This document shows, one piece after another, positions 10,499-20,801 of a stretch of DNA of 64,000 nucleotides (position 1 is its first letter; the number at the start of each line of letters is the position of its first letter). The notes under the pieces were generated by a model, which saw nothing but the letters and a program-made list of their open reading frames with translations, searched no databases and was not told the DNA's origin. This DNA comes from Halisarca cf. caerulea (lineage: Eukaryota > Porifera > Demospongiae > Chondrillida > Halisarcidae). The stretch is taken from positions 3,620,318 to 3,684,317 of the forward strand of contig CAUJGJ010000444.1 of assembly GCA_963170055.1 (NCBI GenBank), read 5' to 3'. Both the position numbers and the translations under genes were made by a program.

Positions 10499-13297
10499 TT
10501 AATATCCGTAATAGTTGGGCGGTCTTCTGACACGACTTGATCTCCTTGGTATAGATACGGTTTCTTGTGTAGTTGGTTGGGCTGATAGCATTGGTGTAGT
10601 TGTGGAGGAATCTCTAGGTGTAGGAAATATGTCATCCATAGCGTCATCTGTGCTTGGGGGATTAGTAATGTGACGTATCCGAATGTGGTCTACATGGCGG
10701 CATACCATATGCCCACTATCTAGTTGAATCTTGTAGAAGACAGGACCAGTAGATGTCATGATTGTTCCTGTAAGCCAATTTGGTCCCTCTCGGAAGTTCT
10801 TTACGAAAACTTTATCTCCAGATGTAAAAGTTCGATCTTTACTCGTTCGATCATGTTGTTGTTTCTGTCTTTCTTGAGCCTTCTTGACTCTATTACTGAT
10901 GTTAAGTCTCATGAGGTCAAGGTGTGTAGTTAATCTTCTTCCCATGAGTAGTTCAGCTGGAGATGTCCCTGTAGTGGTATGAGGTGTGGTTCTGTATCGT
11001 AACAGAAATGTTACAAGCTGTTGATGGAGATCAATGGAACGATCCTTCTTCATGGCACTTTTGAATGTCTGTACGTATCGTTCAGCCAGTCCATTGGATG
11101 ATGGGTGATAAGGTGCACTGGTGATGTGTCGAATGCCATTCTGTGTCATGAATTCTTTGAATTCGGCACTAGTGAAGGCTGATCTATTGTCTGATACTAC
11201 TATTTGAGGAATGCCATGAGTGGCAAACATGACCCTTAGCTTCTGAATAGTGTTGAAAGATGTTGCTGTTGAAACGATTGCAATGTCAAGCCATTTAGAA
11301 TGGGTATCAACAACAACCAAAAACATTTTCCCCATGAACAGTCCAGCATAATCGATATGGAGACGTGTCCAAGGATGCTCTGGCCATTCCCAAGGGTGTA
11401 AAGGTGCAGTGGCAGGTGTCTTAGCATTGGTTTGACACTCGAGACACGTCTTCACTTTGTCTTCAATGTCTTTGTCAATTCCTGGCCACCAGACAACTCC
11501 TCTGGCAATTGTTTTCATCCGTGTGATGCCAGGGTGTCCTTCATGTAGCTCATCTAACACCTTTACTCTTGCGATCTCTGGTATGATAATGCAATTTTCC
11601 CAAAGTAGACATTCATCATGAAGTGAGAGTTCATCTCTCCTCCTTTCGTATGGTTGAAGTGAATCAGATGTTCCTGATGATGGCCATCCTGATAGAACCA
11701 TTTCTGAAACTTGCGATAATATCGGATCTCTGGTGGTCCACGTCTTGATTTGTTTGGCTGTAATGGGTGCCGTGCCAAGAGATGACAATGACATGATGGG
11801 CTCACCTGGTACAGAGACTGCTGTAGGGCATTTTGGCAATGGTAGTCGGCTTAGTAGGTCAGCATTGCTGTTTTCTGATCCAGGTTTGTAGACAATGTCG
11901 TAGTCATAAGCACTTAGGATTAGTGCCCACCTTTGTATGTGAGCTGAGGCCATGGTCGGGATGGGTTTCTTCTCATCGAAAATGTGTTGGAGTGGTTTGT
12001 GATCTGAATAGATGGTGAATCTGCATCCTGCAAGATATTGGTGGAATTTCTTCACTCCGAAGATAATAGCAAGGCCTTCCTTGTCCAGTTGTGCGTACTT
12101 CTTCTCTGCTGGAGCCAGAGAACGACTTGCAAATGCTATGGGCCTAACATTTCCATCTTGGAACAGGTGAGACGGAACTGCTCCAATCCCATAGGGAGAT
12201 GCATCACATTCCAGAAGAAGTTCCTGACTGGGGTCGTAGTGGGTCAGTACCTTTGATGATGCTAGTGCTAGCTTTGCCTTCTTGAAAGCTTCATCCTGCT
12301 GTTGTCCCCAAGTCCATTTCCGAGACTTCCGTAGCAACTGATAAAGGGGAGCAAGTAAGGTGGATGATTGGGGTAGGAACTTACTGTAATAATTCAGTAA
12401 ACCCAAAAATGATCTCAGTTGAGTCACATCAGTTGGTACTGGAGCTTCCATGATGGCACGAATCTTGTCAGTAGTAGGTTGGAGTCCTTCTGCTGAAATA
12501 GTATGTCCGAGGTATTCAACGGATGGTAACATGAAGGCACATTTCTTGCATTTCAGTCTGAGTTCTGCATTCTCCAGGCGATCCAGGACATTATCCAGGT
12601 TTCGAAGATGCTCCTTTTGCGTTTTCCCAGTAACTAGAATGTCATCAAGGTATACAGTAACATTGTCCAGTCCTTGAAGGATGCCTTCCATGATCCTTTG
12701 GAAAATTGCTGGTGCAGAGGCTACTCCGAAGGGTAACCTGGTATACTTGAACAAGCCTTTATGAGTGTTGATGACTACAAGCTTTTGTGATTCCTCTTCA
12801 AGGACAATCTGTTGATAAGCATGGGCCAAATCTAGCTTTGTGAAGTGCTTGCCTCCTGCGAGAGATGCGAAGAGATCTTCGATTTTTGGCAATGGGTAGG
12901 TGTCCAACTTTGTAACTTGGTTCACTGTTACACGATAGTCACCGCAAATCCTCACTGATCCATCTGGTTTGACAACCGGCACGATTGGGGCGGCCCAATC
13001 GGAAAATTCAGTACATTCCAAGATTCCACTGTCTTCAAGTCGTTTCAGTTCCTGCTCTACTTTACTTCGTAGAGAATGTGGAACAGGTCGAGCTTTATAG
13101 AACTTGGGTGATGCTTGTGGGTCAACTATTAGATTGGCAGTGGTTCCTTTTACCTTCCCAAGCTCTTCCTTGAAAACCGAGTTATGCTTGGTGAGAACAT
13201 CCTCCATCGGCTGTAGAAAGCTTGGCAATATTCTCCCATTTGAGCTTGATCTTTTGCAGCCAGTCTCTACCCAAAAGGGTTGGGCCAGTTTCGTCAA
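10499..13297 (-). CDS. pol: Gypsy pol: reverse transcriptase, RNase H, integrase
   Basis: This 932-residue open frame covers the enzymes that copy and integrate the element. The RT is near residues 60-310, with LDLAHAYQQI and the catalytic VYLDDILVTG. RNase H follows (LLECDASPYGIG). The integrase has an HHCC finger (HEGHPGITRMKTIARGVVWW...CLECQ) and a DDE core: HIDYAG, VVSDNRSAF and GLAERYVQTFK. The usual SDNG is SDNR here. A short basic C-terminal tail ends the protein. There is no internal stop. No ATG is needed: the frame overlaps the gag-protease frame by 116 nt and lies +1 to it, so expression would need a frameshift, or an indel has separated it from protease. The family assignment is certain; activity is not. 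Confidence 0.95.
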   Translation of the reverse strand: MTKLAQPFWVETGCKRSSSNGRILPSFLQPMEDVLTKHNSVFKEELGKVKGTTANLIVDPQASPKFYKARPVPHSLRSKVEQELKRLEDSGILECTEFSDWAAPIVPVVKPDGSVRICGDYRVTVNQVTKLDTYPLPKIEDLFASLAGGKHFTKLDLAHAYQQIVLEEESQKLVVINTHKGLFKYTRLPFGVASAPAIFQRIMEGILQGLDNVTVYLDDILVTGKTQKEHLRNLDNVLDRLENAELRLKCKKCAFMLPSVEYLGHTISAEGLQPTTDKIRAIMEAPVPTDVTQLRSFLGLLNYYSKFLPQSSTLLAPLYQLLRKSRKWTWGQQQDEAFKKAKLALASSKVLTHYDPSQELLLECDASPYGIGAVPSHLFQDGNVRPIAFASRSLAPAEKKYAQLDKEGLAIIFGVKKFHQYLAGCRFTIYSDHKPLQHIFDEKKPIPTMASAHIQRWALILSAYDYDIVYKPGSENSNADLLSRLPLPKCPTAVSVPGEPIMSLSSLGTAPITAKQIKTWTTRDPILSQVSEMVLSGWPSSGTSDSLQPYERRRDELSLHDECLLWENCIIIPEIARVKVLDELHEGHPGITRMKTIARGVVWWPGIDKDIEDKVKTCLECQTNAKTPATAPLHPWEWPEHPWTRLHIDYAGLFMGKMFLVVVDTHSKWLDIAIVSTATSFNTIQKLRVMFATHGIPQIVVSDNRSAFTSAEFKEFMTQNGIRHITSAPYHPSSNGLAERYVQTFKSAMKKDRSIDLHQQLVTFLLRYRTTPHTTTGTSPAELLMGRRLTTHLDLMRLNISNRVKKAQERQKQQHDRTSKDRTFTSGDKVFVKNFREGPNWLTGTIMTSTGPVFYKIQLDSGHMVCRHVDHIRIRHITNPPSTDDAMDDIFPTPRDSSTTTPMLSAQPTTQETVSIPRRSSRVRRPPNYYGY

Positions 13298-14372
13298 CTA
13301 TTGTCAGGCTCAGATCTACAGTTTGGTCTTGGTACTTCACTCGCACGTTGATGCTTCCACAAACTGCTAATTGTTCACCAGTATATGTCTTGAGGTGTAC
13401 ATTGGACGGATGTAGCCTTGGTGGATCAGTTTTCCACGTTGCCTTGAATGTAGTAGCACTCATCACGGAGAGTGACGCGCCTGTATCTACCTCCATAGGT
13501 ATATCTATTCCATTTAGGTTGAGTATAACTTGGATCGGTGGTGCTCTAGGGGTGGTCATACGAAAGAGTACGTCGTCTTCCTCGGGTTCATCCATGGAGA
13601 AGAGATGCGTATTCTTCTTGGTCTGGCTTCTTTCTGGTTGTGGTCTGTTTGTTGATCTGGTCTTACTCCGACACACTTTAGCAAGGTGTCCTTTCTTTTT
13701 GCAACTGTGGCATTCAGCCCCCTTGAATGGACAATTTCTAACAAGATGCTGGGTGTTTCTGCAGCGGTAGCAGACATGATTGCTCTTTGTTTTCTGTGGT
13801 GGCTTCTGTCCTCCACGGTGGAGAGTCATGACTGTGGGTTTCTGCTGTCCTTGCAAACTCTGGGCATTTTTCTCAGCTAGCTCTGTAGCTTGGCAAAGAT
13901 CAAATGCCTTTGTGAAAGTCAAATCTATTTCAGCCAGTAAGCGACGCTGAAGTCTGCTGTCTCGAATTCCGCAAACTAGGCGATCACGCAACATGTCTTC
14001 CAGGGTGTCTCCAAACTGGCAATGTTCCGAAATCTTGCGCAAATCAGCAATAAACTCTGCTACTGTCTCTCCTTCTTTCTGAGAACGTGTGTTGAAATTG
14101 AAACGCTGAACTATTGCTGAGGGTGCTGGACTATAGTGCTGTCTAACAAGCTCGACTATGTCCTTGAAGGGGTGTTCTGCAGGTTTCTTTGGGGCTGTCA
14201 AATTTCTAATCACTTGGTAAGTTGATGCTCCACATGCACTTAAGAGGATGGCACGTTGTTTGCCATCATCCATAATGTCGTTGGCGAGAAAGTAATGTTC
14301 CAGACGCTCAATGTATAAATTCCAGTCTTCTCATCCTTGTTTAAAAGGTGCAAGCCTCCCATGAGTCGTCAT
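13182..14372 (-). CDS. gag: Gypsy gag-protease with one in-frame stop
   Basis: From the ATG at 14372 the frame codes for capsid-like sequence, broken by a TGA at 14331-14333 and continuing ELDW-type gag sequence (YIERLEHYFLAND). Two CCHC zinc knuckles follow (CYRCRNTQHLVRNC and CHSCKKKGHLAKVC), then an aspartic protease with EVDTGASLSVM and LLGRDWL. The stop sits in GGA TGA GAA, one C-to-T step from an Arg codon, which suggests CpG decay. The frame ends at 13182, past the start of the pol frame. Gag and protease lie in one frame and the break falls between protease and RT, which is unusual for gypsy elements and more likely an indel. Confidence 0.92.
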
Positions 14373-14381
14373 GACTAGGTT

Positions 14382-14396
14382 TTATCCTCATTGCCA
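14382..14396 (-). other. Primer-binding site of gypsy element
   Basis: On the minus strand TGGCAATGAGGAT starts four bases after the 5' LTR. It begins with TGG, as expected for pairing to a tRNA CCA end. The tRNA was not identified. Confidence 0.6.
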
Positions 14397-14400
14397 ATTA

Positions 14401-14671
14401 TGTAGTATTTTTATATCCAAAAGACTACATGCAAAATCATTAATTCAACTTTAAGCACAGACTAAGTTAATACAAAACTAACTTCTTTTAATAGTGTAGG
14501 GTGATCATAAGACATGATGTTCTAAAGAGTTCTAGTCTAAGACAAGTAATGACTATCAATCACTTAAAGGTGAAGACATCAAAGAGTACAAATTGAAATA
14601 CATATGGGCTACTCTTAATAGGTTACACACATGTAAGAGTTCTACTAGACACTACCTAAAAGGTTACTACA
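14401..14671 (-). repeat. 5' LTR of gypsy element
   Basis: 271 bp, TGTAGTATTT to GGTTACTACA on the plus strand, with short inverted ends TGTAGTA/TACTACA. It is intact and serves as the reference for the interrupted 3' LTR. Confidence 0.95.
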
Positions 14672-14676
14672 CTACA

Positions 14677-14732
14677 CCTGGGCATCTTTCTCTCCAGTTG
14701 GATACTATGGCACTAAAGAATAGGTTAAACAA
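14677..14732 (-). pseudogene. LINE reverse transcriptase, short middle piece
   Basis: Codes VLFNLFFSAIVSNWRERC, the stretch before the FADD box of the LINE RT. It lies between the gypsy element on the left and the pogo-type element on the right. It joins in frame with 9416 once gypsy and one CTACA copy are removed, and with 18518 once the pogo-type element and one TA are removed. Confidence 0.85.
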
Positions 14733-15229
14733 TACACAGGCTCATTATAGTGTGTCACGCAAAATGGCTGTCGCTTCGAAGTGGCTAAGATATTAGCGCA
14801 TTTTTAGCTCAAGACAATACATTTCCTCACTTTTTAAAATCGCTGTGTGTTTTATTGTTATTTATCGAAATATTGGTGTACAGTTTAAGCATATACTTTG
14901 TTTCAAAAAGGAAAATTAGCTTTGAATAAGGTACTCTTTTTGTAGCAAATGGCAAAGTCCAGACGTGTAGATGGTCTCTAAGAGTCACAAGATTGGTATC
15001 AAATGAAAGAGTGGTTAATCGGTGTACCTGGTTATGTCTTCTCCGCTCACGCTATGAATGTACACAATAGTACTTTGAAACGTTCGATATCTTCTTTCAA
15101 CGATATAGGTATCATCTACACGTCCAGATCACATGGTCTTTACGAGCGAGGCTTCAAAGCGGCCATTTAATTAAACAATTATCATTAATAAAAATAGGCA
15201 CACATGCACACTGCCTTATGCATATACCG

Positions 15230-15400
15230 TATATTTTCTAAAAATTCGTCATTCTAAAGATTCGTCACCCTCGCTGCTAGGTTAGTTGGTCTTCTAAAAG
15301 CGACGAAAAGGTCTCACTTCTAAGGTTTCGTCATATTTTCTAAAGTTTCGTCACACCCTGACCAAGGGGTCCGCGTGACTTCTATTGTTTCGTCATATTA
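15230..15400. repeat. TTCGTCA-rich repeat block upstream of the pogo transposase
   Basis: Several spaced copies of (A)TTCGTCA or TTTCGTCA, for example at 15245, 15261 and 15328. They resemble the ends of the old element at 4753-5782. A transposase-binding role is possible but only inferred. Confidence 0.4.
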
Positions 15401-15450
15401 CGCACCTGCAGCGGAAGTCTTTTCTTGCTTCCTCGTGTTCGAATCCATGT

Positions 15451-17190
15451 ATGGATAATGATTCACCGTCTGCACGAAGTTCCCCGACACTGCTCGCTTC
15501 CCCAAGGCTACCTAGCACACCACCAATCCCAGCAACTCCGATACGTGAAGAGAACGACTTCGACGAAGAAACAGACGGACAATGGAGCCCTTGCCAAGAT
15601 GATATCGTTTGCATCAGTAGCTCTTCTTCGGAATCTTCACCGCCTCGGCCAAAGAAGCTGATTACTGATTTTTTCAATCGGACTTCGGCAGTTCAGGAGA
15701 AATCCATGCCCAGCTTTCTTTGCCAGTTCAATCCTCTGACAAACGCACAGAAATCGCTACCTCCTTGCAGCGTTAACAAAGAGCCTGGTCAGGCCCAACA
15801 GCCAGCTATGCCATGTTCTTCATCAAATTCAGCAGGCAATAAAGAGAAGAAAAAACGCAGTGCAGTGTATAAAACATATACACTAAGACAAAAGTTGGAG
15901 GTACTAGACTATGTGAAATCGTTCAGTGAAAGCCAGGCAGCAAATCATTTTGGCATCCCTCGAACCACAATTTCATCATGGAAAGGGATAAATCTTCAGC
16001 CAAAACACCATCCAAATGCTGATCCAAAAACAAAAGGGAAACACCTGGTCAAAGGGTCAGGACGTCCTTTGTCATACCCTCAGCATGTAGAAGAACAGAT
16101 AGTTGCGTGGGTTTTACAGATGCGGGATTTGCAGCTGCCAATTCAGAGAAAGGACATCATTCGCCAAGCCAAGCGCTTAATTTCACCCCACCAATCTAAC
16201 TTTCAAGCATCAGCCGGGTGGATGGACAAGTTTTTGCTTCGTAATTCCCTCACTTTGAGGAAAACTACATCAATTCAGCAAAAGCTGCCACCACAACTGG
16301 AGAAACAGCTGGCAACTTTCATGGGTGAACTGAAGACCATTTGGGAATACCACAAATTTCCTTTGGCCTACATTCTCAACGTGGATGAAACGCCTATATG
16401 GTTTGACATGCTACGGGGCTACACAGTAGCAGAAAAGGGAGCAAAACAAGTGAGGATTCGTGGGACGGGAGCAGACAAGAGGAGGATATCCATTGTGTTA
16501 ACAGCATCTGCTACGGAGACTATGCTAAAGCCCATGATTATATTCAAAGGAAAGTCGCCCCGCTGCATAAAGGACGTCAAAGCTGACCGGAATAAAGTTG
16601 TCGTTGTGTACCAACAGAAAGCATATATGGATTAAGCCATCATGTTGAAATGGGTAAAGAATGTACTTCTTGATTACACCAAGAAAGTACATACTCTGCT
16701 GGTTTTTGATGCTTTTCACCCACATCAGCATGAGACTGTCATCGATGCATTGAGGCAAGGGAATGTTCAGACATCCATAATACCTCCTGGTTGTACCAGC
16801 AAAGTACAACCTGTTGATGTCTCCTTGAATAAACCCTTCAAGGCCATTCTAAAGCACAAATGGGAGGAATACATGCAGGACATGGCTGAGAAGGAAGGTG
16901 CTCATCAGAAAGTCCCAACGCCAACTAAGCAATCCGTGGTAGAATGGGTCATTGAGGCTAATGATTATCTGGCCAGCAATGCTGCTATGGTTTCAAAGTC
17001 ATTCAAGGTTTGCGGGATCAGCAATGCCTTGGATGGCACAGAGAATGATCTGATACATTGCGCCAAAGAGCTCCCTACACTTGACTTGCCATATGGTACA
17101 GAGCATGACAGTGATGAGAACTTGGAGGACCCATTCAAAAGTGATTCAGAATCAAGTGATGCGTCCTCAGAATGTGAAGATTCTGACTGA
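15451..17190 (+). pseudogene. Pogo/Jerky-type DDE transposase with one nonsense codon
   Basis: It cuts and pastes the host element. The first in-frame ATG (15451) opens a Ser/Pro-rich, acidic N-terminus. A psq-type helix-turn-helix follows (YTLRQKLEVLDYVKSFSESQ), then a CENP-B-type DNA-binding domain (QIVAWVLQMRDLQLPIQRKD; ASAGWMDKFLLR). The DDE_1 core has all three acidic residues: NVDETPIWFD, LLVFDAFHPHQ and VQPVDVSLNKPFK. The tail is acidic and Ser-rich (SDSESSDASSECEDSD). A single TAA at 16633-16635 splits the frame in the catalytic domain between KAYMD and a following MLKWVKNVL; the flanks stay in frame, so one substitution killed this copy. Total length about 580 codons, normal for Tigger/Jerky proteins. 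Confidence 0.93.
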
Positions 17191-17465
17191 GTATTGGGCG
17201 AAACTCAGAATGCACTGTGGCAGTGTATTGTAACAGTTGTGTATCTGATTGTGATTTGCTAGTATTGTGTTCATTTTTTCACGCAAATGTTTCATGGTTT
17301 GAATAGTCACTGTAATGCTTAACACGTGCATGGCTGTTTTGCATGATTAATAGCAATGATTGGTACAATAAAACTTCATTGATGTTTCATGTACATATTA
17401 ATAGATACGTATGCAGTTAAAATTCTGTTAGCTACGTTTATGTATGCAACATGTCCCATGGCTGC

Positions 17466-17894
17466 CTACTTGCCTGCCAAGATTTCCTTCAACCTTTTGA
17501 TATGCTTCCTTTTACCAGTGAAACGAAGCTTGCAAGGCACTTCCATGCCTCCCGCTTCTCGACAGTACTGTCTAGGACCAGTTATACAGGCTTCTATAGA
17601 CCCACCGTGCTGCAAGAAGTAGTAAGATGTTCTGGCGATTTCCCGTGGCAGATGACCCACTACAGTCCCGTCCTGGAAACAGGCAATAGCAAAGCGGTCG
17701 TGTTCATTTCGAGGTTCATGCATACAGAAAAGGGTATCCCCGACTGTAGGAGTCCAAATTTTGATGACTTGGCCATACGGTTCCTTGCGCTTTGTTGAAA
17801 GGAGATCAGCAAGTCTTTTGTAGGCAACTATAGCAGATTTGCCCATTCCACCAAAAAGCGGCCATTTAATGGTGATGTCAGTAACTATGAGCAA
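17466..17894 (-). CDS. Small HIRAN-domain protein
   Basis: This is an intact 142-residue frame with an ATG start and no defect. HIRAN domains bind DNA ends or stalled forks in HLTF/Rad5-type proteins. Here the domain stands alone: KWPLFGGMGKSAIVAYKRL, then VGDTLFCMHEPRNEHDRFAI and VGHLPREIARTSYYFL, ending in a Lys-rich tail (KRKHIKRLKEILAGK). I recall similar stand-alone proteins in sponge and cnidarian gene sets, often unnamed. It lies tail-to-tail with the pogo transposase, inside the same TIRs, so it travels with the transposon. A role in handling transposon ends or repair of the donor site is inference only. Confidence 0.75.
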   Translation of the reverse strand: MLIVTDITIKWPLFGGMGKSAIVAYKRLADLLSTKRKEPYGQVIKIWTPTVGDTLFCMHEPRNEHDRFAIACFQDGTVVGHLPREIARTSYYFLQHGGSIEACITGPRQYCREAGGMEVPCKLRFTGKRKHIKRLKEILAGK

Positions 17895-18517
17895 TTACGT
17901 CATCTGTATGCTTGCTTTTGGCTCTCGCGCCGCATGGAGTCCTTCTGAAAATCCTCCAACATTCGATCGGATGCCATTCTAACTTCTATTGGACGGTTAT
18001 AATTTTCTCAGCTAAGGAAATCCGTTTATTAAGCTTCAGTTCTGATCAATTTACGATGGATTCGTAAAGTGAATTGGTGAGTTTAAACCTCGATCGTTTT
18101 TGTTTTGAAAGCCCCTTTAAGTTCGTTTATTGCTTATGTGTACCTTCCGAATCTTCCCAAAATGTGCCGCACGTGTTACTTCGGTGTTGATACTTCTTTA
18201 GAATAAGCTTAATGTTTGTGCGCAAGTACAACATTTTCATTTATTGTGACTTTTTTTACGAATCTCACATCTGCGAAGCTTACTTCTATGTATGTGACTT
18301 GAATTTCTTGCATTTTCACGAGGAAAAAGTTGTGTTTTTACTTTTTGGTTTGCAAAATGTACGTATTTCTACTGAGCGCTATGTACGTAGTGACGCATTA
18401 CCACGTTTACAGATGAACAAAAGTGATGTAGGCAGAAAAGTGACAAATTCTTGAGATTCCTGAACTTAGTCACCTAAAATCCCCATTCCCTGAGACCAAC
18501 TATAATGCCTCTGTGTA

Positions 18518-19000
18518 CTGGTGGTGAAGAACATCCCTGCCTTAAGCCATTCCTAACTTCAATGTTGTCTGTGTTAGTGCTATCAACTCTCACTTGGACA
18601 TTCATACCTTCGTGGAACAAACTTGTGATATTTAGCATTGCTGGTGGAACTCCATTCTTCTGTAGTATACTCCATAGGGCATTTCTAGATACAGAGTTGT
18701 ATGCTTTCTTTAGGTCAACAAATAGAATATACGTACAGTGAGTCCTCATGTCTCTAGTCTTCTCCATTATCTGGCGAACTGCAAATATCATATCTACACA
18801 TCCAGACCTTTATGAAAGCCACATTGTGATTCCGGGAGTACATTCTCTGCAATGGACTGTAAACGTTCTAGTATGATTCTTGCAAAAATCTTGCCAACTG
18901 CATCAAGTAGGCTTATTCCCCTCCATTTGTCACAAAGTTTGAAATCCCCTTTCTGCCAGCTTTGCCACATTAGCTACCCAATCCTCTTTAGCAGCATTGA
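18518..19000 (-). pseudogene. LINE reverse transcriptase, N-terminal half (broken)
   Basis: Minus strand: WQKGDFKLCDKWRGISLLD, ENVLPESQCGFHKG, then after a one-base frameshift MIFAVRQIMEKTRDMRTHC, FVDLKKAYNSVSRNALW (the first catalytic Asp) and NGLRQGC. It ends exactly at the TA where the pogo-type element inserted and continues at 14732. It is an APE-type LINE with similarity to families common in marine invertebrates. Confidence 0.88.
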
Positions 19001-19126
19001 CAGTTACTTTTACAGCTCTCTGGTGCTTGCAGAAACTAGTGCCCCCTGCTCCCCCAGTTCCTACGCCTAGGAGAAGAAATCAAAGAACAGGAGAGAAGAA
19101 GAAATCGTCATGTCCTATGCTACATA

Positions 19127-19785
19127 CAGTACTTCCCTGTGTAACGATGTTTTATGAACAAACGAATGAGCGAATAGGTAACGAAGGGCGCACGAATGTG
19201 GAATGAACGAGCAAACACTTGGCTTGCACCCATAACATCATAATACAATGTTTTGCAAAAAATTACGCAACTTCTATCAAGATGTCATTGCTTCGACTAG
19301 CGGATTCTTCCACAAGTTGGCAAAATGAGTTTATTTTCTTCGAAGTGAACGAAACAAAGTTTCATCATCCTTGGCTATCTCGCTGTCAATGAAGTCCAGG
19401 ATAGCACGCCTCTTGGTGGGCTTTCTGCCAGTTACCACTTCTGGTAATGGTGCCCGTATCTTTAAAGCTTTTCTGGAAATATGATATCCCGGGCTTTGTA
19501 ATGTGGTGGCTTTCTGACACTAGTGGATTCGCGATCTGAGACTAAGACTTGTCTATTCTGATTGGATAGAGAATTCGTTGTTTCATGTAGTTAGAATTAG
19601 CCATAACATTCGTCTGCACACTCCCTATACTTCAACATCTGCATGCGCATTATGATGCTTCCACTATCACGTGATCGATCCGAATGAACGAAGGTTGAAC
19701 AAAGGCTTGAATGAATCCTGATCGAATGCTGAATTAAGATGTAGTGAATGAACAGTTGTCGTTAAAATTACTATGGGAAGTACCG
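19127..19785. mobile_element. TA-flanked MITE, termini CAGTACTTCCC
   Basis: The ends are CAGTACTTCCC and the reverse complement CGGTACTTCCC, with TA on both sides. It is absent from the paralogous repeat at 44.7 kb. The right part holds repeated GAATGAACGAAG-like units and is shared with 25857-26006. There is no transposase. Confidence 0.75.
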
Positions 19786-20020
19786 TACTTTGTCTTTCGG
19801 TGAATGCGAAACTACTTCTACGTGACACTACCATTGCAATGCTTATGACAAAGGTGAATTTACGCAGCCTAAAGACTTTCCGGTGTGGAGAACGATGAAT
19901 GTATCGATGTTGATCGTGTAAAGACAACGTACGTTCCAGGCTAGCTGCTGCCTACATAATGGCAAGCAGGAAGCTCAAAAGTGATTCCTAAACTGCGTAC
20001 TCCGTGATGCGTGGTCTAGA

Positions 20021-20424
20021 TTGGCCCTGGACAATATTTCAATATTAGTAGTCAATATCAATATCAATCCAAAACCGACTATACAATAAGTACAATTTTG
20101 AATAGTCAATATACCGAATACTCAATGTATCAACTATCAGCATTTTCTAGAGCAAGTGCAGTTACCTCCATTTACAGTACAACAATGGCTGGATTAAAAT
20201 GGTGAAGACTAACAACAAAAGTCCAATGTAAGGCTAAGTTTTCCAATTGGCCTGGATACATAGTGCTAAAATATTTTTAATCAATCCCAATCCCAATTGA
20301 TATCCCTATTTTAGAATCAAAATTGGAATATTAGAGGATAGTATTGAGATACGTATACCGACTAATACCGACTATCTGATAATTAGTTAGCAACTAGTTA
20401 TAATTGTCAATACCGTCCAGGACT
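20021..20424. mobile_element. AT-rich MITE, hAT-like, 7-8-bp target duplication
   Basis: Termini around CCTGGACAATATT and AATACCGTCCAGG, flanked by GTCTAGA on both sides (20014-20020, 20426-20432). It is missing from the repeat copy at 44.9 kb. The interior consists mostly of TCAATA/TAGTCAATA motifs, with no coding. Confidence 0.7.
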
Positions 20425-20560
20425 AGTCTAGATACTCAGTTTTTGGGTTTCCTTGAAGCATATTTCAGCGTTTGACTCAGAGTATTGCTAAACGAGAGGA
20501 TTAGCTGCACCATAGATATCTATGGCTGCACAGAGATGGAGTAAACTACCACTGTGATAC

Positions 20561-20801
20561 ATCTTGGATAGGACAACATAATTTAAAGTCTAATTGGAAG
20601 CTACACACCTCTGTTCTATGTATTTATTCAAACTTTTCATGACTAACGGATGCTACAGAAAGCCGCTTACTCATTACTCACTTGCTGCCAATTTACAGCA
20701 CTGGGTGTACTGCTTTCACCCACTCACCCTAATTTTGAAAATGCTGAAGTATTTGCACAATGTAAAATGATCAATATATCCTTACAAAACTATTTAAACC
20801 G
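20561..20801. other. No feature seen
   Basis: Short non-coding interval between repeat R and the long foldback. Confidence 0.4.

Larger units (their letters stand above)
9417..14671 (-). mobile_element. Ty3/gypsy LTR retrotransposon, nearly complete
   Basis: Two near-identical LTRs (TGTAGT...ACTACA, about 270 bp) flank gag-protease and RT-RNaseH-integrase frames on the minus strand. CTACA is duplicated on both sides (9412-9416, 14672-14676). A primer-binding site and polypurine tract are in the expected places. The LTRs differ by a few substitutions and two small indels, so insertion is fairly recent. The 3' LTR is split by a 770-bp Tc1-type insert. Coding defects are one stop in gag and a frame change between protease and RT. 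The element lies inside a LINE reverse-transcriptase frame. Confidence 0.95.
14735..18515 (+). mobile_element. 3.78-kb pogo-like transposon carrying a HIRAN gene
   Basis: The termini are CACAGGCTCATTATAGTG at the left and the reverse complement of AACTATAATGCCTCTGTG at the right (14 of 17 identical). TA is on both sides (14733-14734, 18516-18517). Taking the interval out with one TA restores the LINE RT reading frame exactly (Pro-Val-Leu-Phe-Asn across the join), which is strong evidence that these are the true ends. It holds a pogo/Jerky-type transposase on the plus strand and a HIRAN-domain gene convergent to it. An internal subterminal region (14951-15130) has inverted GACGTGTAGATG repeats. 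Confidence 0.85.
19070..20560 (+). repeat. Dispersed repeat R, copy 1 (split by two inserts)
   Basis: The pieces 19070-19126, 19786-20020 and 20425-20560 match 44640-45057 in order (CTTCTACGTGACACTAC; CTACATAATGGCAA; TACTCAGTTTTTGGG; GAGTAAACTACCACTGTGA). The gaps are the inserts at 19127-19785 and 20021-20424, absent from copy 2. No coding was seen. Confidence 0.8.

Noticed and set aside
15361..15450. Upstream extension of the pogo transposase to 15385
   Set aside because: The extension starts with TTG and runs into the TTCGTCA repeat block; the first ATG is at 15451.
15430..15450. GTTCGAATCC as a tRNA T-loop
   Set aside because: No acceptor stem or other tRNA arms around it.
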